Source of the DNA: Nitrospinota bacterium
Lineage (GTDB): Bacteria > Nitrospinota > Nitrospinia > UBA9942
Length of the DNA stretch: 5,001 bases
Assembly: GCA_016200365.1 (NCBI GenBank)
Contig: JACQEW010000260.1
Location: 1-5,001 of the forward strand
Reading direction: 5' to 3'
The first letter of the stretch is position 1. Each line of letters starts with the position of its first letter. The notes under the pieces were generated by a model that was not told the origin of the DNA, made no database searches, and saw only the letters and a program-made list of their open reading frames with translations. The position numbers and the translations under genes are program-made. Of this stretch, positions 1 through 3,990 are shown piece by piece.

Positions 1-345
1 ATATCCGAGAATGCAGAGTATGAGGCTGCCAAAGAGAAGCAGTCTTTTGTGGAAGGAAGGATTCAGTGGCTCGAGGCCAGACTGGCGAGGGCGCAGGTTA
101 TAGATACAGCCGTTGTTCCAAAGGATAGGGTTGTCTTTGGGACAAAAGTCGCTCTCGAAGACTTAAATAACGGCGAAAAGGTCGCATATACTATAGTAGG
201 TGAAGATGAGGCAGATGCCGATAACGGAAGCATATCCGTAACATCGCCAATAGCACGGGCGCTTATAGGAAAACAGCTCGATGACATTGCAAAGGTAAAT
301 ACCCCGAATGGATTAAGAGAATTTATGATATTGAATATAGAATAG
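1..345 (+). CDS. greA: Transcription elongation factor GreA, C-terminal part (5' end outside window)
   Basis: GreA binds the secondary channel of RNA polymerase and stimulates cleavage of backtracked RNA, restarting stalled complexes. The frame is open from base 1 and gives 114 residues before TAG. It begins ISENAEYEAAKEKQ, the end of the coiled-coil tip and the start of its second helix, which matches about residue 42 onward of the 158-residue E. coli protein. The Glu of the acidic tip is present; the partner Asp should lie just upstream of the window. The second helix runs to LARAQVID. The C-terminal FKBP-like domain follows, with RVVFGTKVAL, IVGEDEAD and the family signature SPIARALIGK, ending GLREFMILNIE. 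Nothing looks damaged. The true start is not visible; the GTG at 49 lies inside the conserved coiled coil and is not the start. An octamer-repeat hairpin lies 58 bp downstream and may end the transcript. Confidence 0.96.
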   Translation: MSENAEYEAAKEKQSFVEGRIQWLEARLARAQVIDTAVVPKDRVVFGTKVALEDLNNGEKVAYTIVGEDEADADNGSISVTSPIARALIGKQLDDIAKVNTPNGLREFMILNIE

Positions 346-368
346 CCCACCCCTTCAATCCCCAAATT

Positions 369-383
369 TTTTTAGCCACAGAC
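369..383. repeat. Copy 1 of a 15-bp intergenic motif (TTTTTAGCCACAGAC)
   Basis: The 15 bases TTTTTAGCCACAGAC occur here and again exactly at 4010-4024, each time about 7-20 bp before a short-period hairpin repeat. The CCACAGA core resembles the reverse complement of the TCTGCGG ends of the 9-bp-period repeat at 1010-1036, so all three may belong to one degenerate intergenic repeat family. The exact match is seen directly; the family relationship is inference. Confidence 0.55.
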
Positions 384-403
384 TTTCACTGACAATAAAA
401 GAA

Positions 404-478
404 GGTTAAGAGGTAAAAAGGTTAAGAGGCTAAGAGGCTTAAAACCTTTTCACCTTTTCACCTCTTCGCCTTTTTACC
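404..478. repeat. Inverted tandem repeat, 8-bp period in both arms (hairpin A)
   Basis: The left arm has five octamers in register: GGTTAAGA, GGTAAAAA, GGTTAAGA, GGCTAAGA and GGCTTAAA (404-443). After ACC, the right arm has four octamers: TTTTCACC, TTTTCACC, TCTTCGCC and TTTTTACC (447-478). The reverse complement of the right units, such as GGTGAAAA and GGTAAAAA, follows the same GG-pyrimidine pattern, so the arms can pair into a long imperfect stem. It lies 58 bp after greA and about 125 bp before the sigma-54-like promoter. It could act as a greA terminator or 3' stabiliser, although no clean T-run follows. The repeat structure is certain; the function is inferred. Confidence 0.85.
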
Positions 479-501
479 TTACCGCCTGTATCATAATTTC
501 T

Positions 502-528
502 CATACACCTGTCTGATTTAGCATACAC
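502..528 (+). promoter_or_regulatory. CATACAC direct repeat, possible activator site
   Basis: CATACAC occurs at 502-508 and 522-528, so the copies start 20 bp apart, about two helical turns, and are on the same DNA face. The pair lies roughly 80-100 bp upstream of the sigma-54-like promoter, the usual distance for a bacterial enhancer-binding protein. No particular regulator is recognised. A short inverted repeat, CTTGT-TTT-ACAAG (568-580), lies between this site and the promoter. Two 7-bp words could match by chance, so this is weak. Confidence 0.25.
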
Positions 529-602
529 TTTAAAACCCTTTTCAAGCCTATCTAAAAAAGCCAACCCCTTGTTTTACAAGCAGAAATTATCTGAATAACA
601 TT

Positions 603-619
603 TTGGTATGCTTGTTGCT
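603..619 (+). promoter_or_regulatory. Sigma-54 (RpoN) type promoter
   Basis: TTGGTATGCTTGTTGCT fits the RpoN consensus TTGGCACG-N4-TTGCW at 11 of 13 specified positions. The invariant GG (605-606) and GC (617-618) are separated by exactly 10 bp, as sigma-54 requires. Transcription should start near 630, leaving about 30 nt of leader that holds the Shine-Dalgarno GAGGAGGG (646-653) of the gene at 661. A competing sigma-70 reading, TTGGTA (603-608), 16 bp, TATATT (625-630), is poorer at -35. If the RpoN reading is right, the downstream gene needs an ATP-dependent activator and is conditionally expressed. Confidence 0.6.
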
Positions 620-660
620 TCTCCTATATTGCAAAAGATATTTTTGAGGAGGGCTGAGCC

Positions 661-984
661 ATGACAATTCTTTCAAGGGATGAAAGGGATTTCCTATTTA
701 AAAGGAAATGGGAGGGGTTAAAGGAGGAGTTGGAAAAGGGCAATATTGAAAAGGCATTGGAGTATATTGTCAGCAATTCAAGGGATATGCACCGCTATAA
801 TTTTGAGCTTATGTCATCTATTATGCCGGCTATAGCGCAGGATATGGGAAATATAATCATGGTCAAGATTGAAGATGATGCGGCAGAGTATGAGATTACA
901 TCCGCCTGCAGCGGACATACCATGTCTTTTTATGTGAAGTTTGTGAAGGATGCGGATGGGGTATGGAGGATAAGATTCTATTGA
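661..984 (+). CDS. Hypothetical protein, 107 aa, alpha/beta, function unknown
   Basis: I do not recognise a named family. The ATG at 661 follows GAGGAGGG at a spacing of 7 nt, and an in-frame TGA at 655 rules out an upstream extension. The first half is charged and helical: KWEGLKEELEKGNIEKALEY (about 17-36) and a second helix around RYNFELMSSIMPAIAQDM. The second half looks like beta strands: NIIMVKIEDDAAEYEI, HTMSFYVKFVKDADG and a final VWRIRFY. A helical W-x-x-L-K start followed by strands ending 'DGVWRI' resembles small NTF2-like (cystatin-like) domains, but this is a fold guess from pattern only. There is no signal peptide, membrane segment or catalytic motif, so it is probably cytoplasmic. 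It appears to be a single-gene unit under the sigma-54-like promoter, with HU 91 bp downstream. Confidence 0.8.
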   Translation: MTILSRDERDFLFKRKWEGLKEELEKGNIEKALEYIVSNSRDMHRYNFELMSSIMPAIAQDMGNIIMVKIEDDAAEYEITSACSGHTMSFYVKFVKDADGVWRIRFY

Positions 985-1009
985 AAGGGGGGATGAAAGG
1001 GGGTTAAAA

Positions 1010-1036
1010 AATCCGTGAAATCTGCGTAATCTGCGG
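1010..1036. repeat. 9-bp-period tandem repeat between the 107-aa gene and HU
   Basis: Three 9-mers run in register: AATCCGTGA, AATCTGCGT and AATCTGCGG. The outer bases also form a short inverted pair, ATCCG (1011-1015) and CGGAT (1034-1038). Just upstream GAAAGGGGG is present twice (983-991, 995-1003). A T-rich tract (1047-1059) follows, so a weak terminator for the upstream gene is possible, but the stem is only 5 bp with a long loop. The repeat resembles the degenerate 'ATCCGTG...ATCTGTGG' intergenic repeats that I recall from many environmental genomes. Confidence 0.6.
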
Positions 1037-1075
1037 ATATATCAAGTTTTTGTTTTTTTAAGGGAGGGGATGGAG

Positions 1076-1348
1076 ATGAATAAGTCAGATATTATCGAAA
1101 TGGTGGCAAAAGAGGGGAATCTTTCCGTAAGGTCTTCAGAGGGTGCGGTGAATGCGTTAATATCCAATATTAGAAGTGCATTATCAAAGGGCGAGAAGAT
1201 GGCGATTGCAGGCTTCGGAACATTTTCAGTATCAAAGAGAAAAGCGAGAAAGGGCAGGAATCCAAAGACAGGAGAAGTTATAGAAATACCATCAAGAAAG
1301 ATGCCGAGATTTAAGGCAGGCGAGGCGCTAAGGGATGCGGTCAGGTAA
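1076..1348 (+). CDS. hup: HU-family DNA-binding protein
   Basis: HU is a small histone-like protein that works as a dimer, bending and wrapping DNA in the nucleoid. I chose the ATG at 1076, giving MNKSDIIEMVAKEGNLS and 90 residues, the canonical HU length. The SD AGGGAGG (1061-1067) is 8 nt from it, whereas the ATG at 1070 would touch the SD. The helical dimerisation half is followed by GEKMAIAGFGTFSVSKRKAR, matching the HU/IHF core motif GFGxF. The DNA-clasping arm is present as KGRNPKTGEVIEIPSRK (about residues 58-74), with the RNP proline that intercalates in DNA. The end, MPRFKAGEALRDAVR, is closer to HU than to IHF subunits. It could have a specialised role, since many genomes carry several HU/IHF paralogues. 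It converges with atpE across a repeat hairpin. Confidence 0.95.
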   Translation: MNKSDIIEMVAKEGNLSVRSSEGAVNALISNIRSALSKGEKMAIAGFGTFSVSKRKARKGRNPKTGEVIEIPSRKMPRFKAGEALRDAVR

Positions 1349-1354
1349 AGTTAG

Positions 1355-1416
1355 GTAGTTGAGCAGTTGAGCGGTTGAGAACCTCCTCCTCAACCTTACT
1401 CAACCTGCTCAACTGC
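1355..1416. repeat. Inverted tandem repeat between convergent HU and atpE (hairpin B)
   Basis: The left arm has three octamers, GTAGTTGA, GCAGTTGA and GCGGTTGA (1355-1378). The right arm carries CTCAAC three times (1389, 1399, 1408), with periods of 10 and 9. GCAGTTGAG (1363-1371) pairs perfectly with CTCAACTGC (1408-1416), and other registers can pair less well. The hairpin starts 3 nt beyond the atpE stop and 6 nt beyond the HU stop, so it is well placed as a bidirectional terminator or 3'-end stabiliser for both transcripts. There is no strong T-run on either side. Confidence 0.75.
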
Positions 1417-1419
1417 TTA

Positions 1420-1758
1420 TTATAGATACGGTTTTACAAAGAGCAGGATAAGCGCTATAACCAGCGTGTAGATAACCAGAGATTCAATAAGAGCCAGTCC
1501 TATAAGAAGGGTGGTGGTAATCTTTCCTGCTGTCCCCGGATTTCTTGCAATACCATTCAGTGCACCGTTGACAGCGTTTCCCATACCTATGCCGCCGCCA
1601 AAGGCAGCAAAACCTAATCCGACAACACATCCTAAACCTATATAGCTGGAATAGCTGTATGCGGCACTGCTTGTCCCCTCAGCAGCCATTGCCATTGGGG
1701 ATATGGCAAATGTTATAGCAATAATCGCAAAACTAAGTGATAATATTTTCTTCGTCAT
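1420..1758 (-). CDS. atpE: ATP synthase Fo subunit c, with N-terminal signal-like extension
   Basis: Subunit c forms the rotating proteolipid ring of the F-type ATP synthase in the inner membrane. At 112 residues it is longer than the usual ~80. The extra part is a signal-like N-terminus (1-26), MTKKILSLSF then a hydrophobic run to AMAAEG, with a possible cleavage site after Ala25 or Ala26. The core has helix 1 with the glycine pattern GGGIGMG (54-60), the polar loop ARNP (71-74) that contacts F1, and helix 2 IGLALIESLVIYTLVIALIL with the ion-binding Glu92. The Na+ ligand Gln of helix 1 in Na+-coupled rings is Met59 here, and the Thr following Glu-Ser is Leu94, so proton coupling is the better inference. 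The start follows a full SD, AAAGGAGGT (1765-1773), 6 nt away, suited to the high c copy number. It is the last gene of the cluster. Confidence 0.96.
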   Translation of the reverse strand: MTKKILSLSFAIIAITFAISPMAMAAEGTSSAAYSYSSYIGLGCVVGLGFAAFGGGIGMGNAVNGALNGIARNPGTAGKITTTLLIGLALIESLVIYTLVIALILLFVKPYL

Positions 1759-1786
1759 TCTCTTACCTCCTTTCCTAAAAAAGTTG

Positions 1787-1874
1787 ATGAGTTTATGAGT
1801 TTACGAGTTAAAGAGTCAAAGTTTTAAACTTCTCAACTCATTAACTCCCTAACTCCCTAACTTCTTAACTCTTA
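1787..1874. repeat. Inverted tandem repeat, 8-bp period, between atpB and atpE (hairpin C)
   Basis: The left arm has four octamers, ATGAGTTT, ATGAGTTT, ACGAGTTA and AAGAGTCA (1787-1818). An 8-bp spacer follows (1819-1826). The right arm has six octamers, AACTTCTC, AACTCATT, AACTCCCT, AACTCCCT, AACTTCTT and AACTCTTA (1827-1874). The reverse complements of the right units share the xxGAGTTx pattern of the left units. The array ends directly against the atpB stop codon, with no base between. In the atp mRNA it would fold as a long stem between the a and c cistrons, where it could cause partial termination, RNase processing or protection of the atpE message. The repeat is certain; the role is inference. 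Confidence 0.85.
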
Positions 1875-2543
1875 TCAGTGGTGCTCCTCCAGTGCACCTG
1901 CAATATAGAACATAGAGAGCAGCGAAAATATTACAGTTTGAATTATACTTGTAAAGATAGCAAGAAACATCATCGGTACCGGCAAAAGCAGAGGAACTAA
2001 AGAAGCAAGAATAATCAGCACCAGGTCCTCTCCCTTAATGTTTCCAAAGAGCCTCAGGGTCAGGGTCAGGGGTCTTGCAAGATGCGTAATAATCTCAAGC
2101 GGAAATATCAAAGGGGCAAGCCACCATATCGGTCCTGTAAATGACTTTAGATACTTCACGATTCCGTGCCTGGTTATGCCGATATAATGGTATGTAAGAA
2201 ATACCACTACAGCCATTGCTGCATTTGTATTCACATTGGCAGTGGGTGAAAGAAAACCCGGTATAAGTCCCACAAGATTGGATAGAAGTATAAAAAATGC
2301 AATGGTGCCAATGAGGGGGAGGTATCTTCTGCCTCCATGCCCTATATTTTCATCCATAAAATTTGCAATACCCTCTACTGCCACCTCAAAGAAGTTCTGT
2401 CCCACTCCTTCCGGCACGAGCTTTAACCTCCTACCGACCAGAAATGATGCAACCGACAATAATATAATTATAACCCATGTATATGTTACATGGGGGTAAT
2501 GTTCGAAGCCCGGTATATTAATATAGAGAAGCGGTTCTTCCAT
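1875..2543 (-). CDS. atpB: ATP synthase Fo subunit a
   Basis: Subunit a forms the two half-channels that carry protons to and from the c-ring. The 222-residue protein has about five hydrophobic segments (near 22-38, 77-96, 108-122, 140-158 and 172-215). The essential arginine that faces the c-ring carboxylate is Arg164, in the signature TLTLRLFGNIKGEDL. The last-helix motif IIQTVIFSLLSMFYI (200-214) supplies Gln202, matching E. coli Gln252. The SPTANVNTNAAMA segment (99-111) is also typical. The length is shorter than E. coli (271) because of a brief N-terminus, as in many non-enteric bacteria. The ATG is preceded by GGAGGT (2552-2557) within the upstream atpI-like gene, which it overlaps by 26 bp, implying translational coupling. 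A 116-bp gap containing hairpin C separates it from atpE. Confidence 0.97.
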   Translation of the reverse strand: MEEPLLYINIPGFEHYPHVTYTWVIIILLSVASFLVGRRLKLVPEGVGQNFFEVAVEGIANFMDENIGHGGRRYLPLIGTIAFFILLSNLVGLIPGFLSPTANVNTNAAMAVVVFLTYHYIGITRHGIVKYLKSFTGPIWWLAPLIFPLEIITHLARPLTLTLRLFGNIKGEDLVLIILASLVPLLLPVPMMFLAIFTSIIQTVIFSLLSMFYIAGALEEHH

Positions 2544-2832
2544 TAAGTTTTACCTCCATTTTGTTATGTCTCAGCAGCATCATAATGTATGAAAAAAGGG
2601 CGGCGGAAAATCCTATTATAACCGCCATCATGTTTACGGCATTGCTTTTAGCCGATATATACAGGATACCGGCAATTATAAGATAACGAAATAAAAATGT
2701 TGCATAAGTCAGCGCCTTTGCCTTTTTAACATCCGTCACATTTAGCAGTATACCCTTTATAAAGAATTTAAGCCATCGGATATTCAAAAAGCAGATGGCA
2801 CCGCCCAATAAAATGCCAGTTAACAAATCCAT
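2518..2832 (-). CDS. atpI: AtpI-like ATP synthase subunit I
   Basis: AtpI-type proteins are small membrane proteins encoded next to Fo genes that assist c-ring assembly and sometimes Mg2+ handling. This 104-residue protein has three clear membrane segments: LLTGILLGGAICFLNIRWL (3-21), a second around 41-60 and a third around 66-87, then a basic tail. The LLxGxxxxxLN first helix and position before atpB fit the ATP synthase I family. Sequence similarity in this family is low, so the call leans on context. The usual family members are somewhat longer with four segments; here an in-frame TAA at 2848-2850 prevents any extension. The start follows AAAGGAG at about 11 nt or AGAGG very close. Its 3' end overlaps atpB. 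Confidence 0.75.
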   Translation of the reverse strand: MDLLTGILLGGAICFLNIRWLKFFIKGILLNVTDVKKAKALTYATFLFRYLIIAGILYISAKSNAVNMMAVIIGFSAALFSYIMMLLRHNKMEVKLNGRTASLY

Positions 2833-2927
2833 TCCTCTAATACTCCTTTAAAAGAATTCGCTCATAGGCTCTGTTTTTGTTTAAAGATTATCGTGGTTGG
2901 GGTTCTCCCCTAATTAAATCCAATATA

Positions 2928-3170
2928 CTACCTGTCATTGTCAGTATTTCCCCCGCCTTTTGCAACCCTGAACAGATTCATAAATCCTGCGGCTATGCCT
3001 AAGAGTAAAAATATAAAAGTAAAAATTGGACTGGTGCCGAATTTTCCGTCTAAGTAGACGCCAATAGCAAGCCCTATAAATATCGAGACTACAAGCTGAA
3101 TCCCTACCGTAGATATGAGGTATAATTCCCTGAACTGCCTGAACTTGCCCTTTTTATCATCCTCATCCAT
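2928..3170 (-). CDS. atpZ: AtpZ/AtpI-family F0F1 ATPase accessory protein
   Basis: This 80-residue protein has a charged N-terminus (MDEDDKKGKFRQFRELY), a membrane helix 17-40, a short loop DGKFGTSPIF and a second helix 48-67 ending LLGIAAGFMNLFRVAK. The pattern G-x-x-x-G-x-x-LD-x-x-x-GTSP-x-FT...LLG-x-x-AGF-x-N-x-x-R is diagnostic of AtpZ-type proteins, which precede the atp genes and are thought to help Fo assembly or Mg2+/Ca2+ supply. It is the first gene of the minus-strand cluster, 95 bp before the AtpI-like gene; that gap holds only a small GGGG-TTCT-CCCC stem (2899-2910). No Shine-Dalgarno precedes its ATG, and the proposed promoter puts the transcript start about 4 nt upstream, so its message may be nearly leaderless. 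No better upstream start exists: the upstream frame lacks an ATG/GTG/TTG before a stop. Confidence 0.9.
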   Translation of the reverse strand: MDEDDKKGKFRQFRELYLISTVGIQLVVSIFIGLAIGVYLDGKFGTSPIFTFIFLLLGIAAGFMNLFRVAKGGGNTDNDR

Positions 3171-3180
3171 GTGATTAATA

Positions 3181-3210
3181 AATCTAACAAAGAAAAATAA
3201 GTATTGTCAA
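3181..3210 (-). promoter_or_regulatory. Sigma-70-type promoter for the atp cluster
   Basis: On the minus strand a perfect -35 TTGACA (3210-3205) is followed after 18 bp by TAGATT (3186-3181), four of six matches to TATAAT. Transcription would begin near 3174, only about 4 nt before the atpZ ATG, which lacks an SD. The -35 box occupies almost the same bases as the -35 of the divergent promoter. Confidence 0.5.
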
Positions 3211-3233
3211 ATGTTTTTTCTTTCCTATACAAT
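3204..3233 (+). promoter_or_regulatory. Sigma-70-type promoter for the nucleotidyltransferase gene
   Basis: TTGTCA (3204-3209, five of six matches to TTGACA) is followed after 18 bp by TACAAT (3228-3233, five of six matches to TATAAT). The start point would fall near 3240, at the ATG of the nucleotidyltransferase (3241), which has no SD; a leaderless message is implied. The 7-mer TTGTCAA/TTGACAA serves as -35 on both strands. Confidence 0.55.
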
Positions 3234-3240
3234 ATATTCT

Positions 3241-3990
3241 ATGAAAGCGATGATACTTGCAGCAGGATACGGTGAGAGGATGAAACCTCTTACCGATAAA
3301 ATCCCAAAACCCCTTCTGCCTTTGGATAACAAGCCTATATTGCATTATACCCTGAAACTGCTGAAGAAAAACGGCATAAAGGAGATAGTAATAAATCTCC
3401 ACCACCTCCATCAGATGGTTATTGATGCCTTTGGAGACGGCTCGTCCTACGGCATGAAGATTCATTATTCTTATGAGAAGGAGATATTAGGGACCGCCGG
3501 AGGGATAAAGGCGGCAGAAAAATTTTTAAGGGATGGGACATTTCTGGTAATTAACAGTGATATAATCACAAATATAGATATAAATAAGGTATTGGAGTTT
3601 CACAGGGGAAAGAAAGCGGTTATCACAATGGTTTTAAGAGAGGACGCCGATGCGGATAGATACGGCGCTATCGAGATTGATTCAACCGGCAGGGTGAGAA
3701 AGTTTCTCGGCATAACAAAGAGGGACGAGGGACGAGGGACGAGAGACGAGGGGAGGGGACAACCTTTAAAAAAGCTGATGTTTACAGGCATACATATATT
3801 TGAGCCTGATATTTTTAATGAAATACCTCCGGGCAGATACTGTGGAATAACAGAAGAGATATACCCTAAATTAATAAATAGTAATGCTCATGTATACGGG
3901 TATGAATTTAACGGCTATTGGATTGATATAGGGACACATGAACGGTATGAAAAAGCAAAGAGAGATGTTTTTAATAACCATGTTTTTTAA
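3241..3990 (+). CDS. Sugar-1-phosphate nucleotidyltransferase (MurU/RfbA-like), with internal repeat insertion
   Basis: The enzyme should couple an NTP and a sugar 1-phosphate to give an NDP-sugar plus pyrophosphate. I chose the ATG at 3241 because the family begins MKAMILAAGYGERMKPLT directly; a start at 3211 would add an unconserved tail. The 249-residue product has the NTP-binding loop LAAGYGERMKPLTDKIPKPL (6-25), LGTAGG (83-88), the metal-binding Asp107 in VINSD, FTGIHIF (181-187) and the second metal Asp229 in WIDIGT. This pattern fits MurNAc-1-P uridylyltransferase or mannose-1-P guanylyltransferase types; the sugar cannot be told from sequence. The oddity is the loop RDEGRGTRDEGRGQ (161-174), a heptapeptide repeat encoded by a 7-bp tandem array, placed before a conserved strand where relatives have a short loop. 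The gene overlaps the next one by about 11 bp. Confidence 0.9.
   Translation: MKAMILAAGYGERMKPLTDKIPKPLLPLDNKPILHYTLKLLKKNGIKEIVINLHHLHQMVIDAFGDGSSYGMKIHYSYEKEILGTAGGIKAAEKFLRDGTFLVINSDIITNIDINKVLEFHRGKKAVITMVLREDADADRYGAIEIDSTGRVRKFLGITKRDEGRGTRDEGRGQPLKKLMFTGIHIFEPDIFNEIPPGRYCGITEEIYPKLINSNAHVYGYEFNGYWIDIGTHERYEKAKRDVFNNHVF
3721..3755. repeat. Heptamer tandem array inside the nucleotidyltransferase gene (repeat D)
   Basis: The array has three perfect AGGGACG units followed by AGAGACG and AGGGGAG. Three 7-bp units make 21 bp, which is why the protein shows a 7-residue repeat. Because 7 is not a multiple of 3, gain or loss of one unit would shift the frame. Unlike the other loci it has no inverted partner arm nearby. 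Confidence 0.85.

Noticed and set aside
625..630. TATATT as a sigma-70 -10 box with TTGGTA as -35
   Set aside because: Not excluded, but the -35 match is poor and the overlapping sigma-54 match is much better, including its exact spacing.
993..1007. Mini-frame ATG AAA GGG GGT TAA after an AAAGGGGGG stretch, as a leader peptide for HU
   Set aside because: Four codons in a G-rich direct repeat, with the SD touching the ATG and no attenuator structure linked to it.
2236..2499. 87-codon plus-strand open frame
   Set aside because: It lies antisense to the conserved core of atpB, has no recognisable features and is a shadow of that gene.
3211..3240. Upstream ATG adding ten residues to the nucleotidyltransferase
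   Set aside because: No SD, the added residues are not family-like, and the start would fall between the -35 and -10 elements of the proposed promoter.
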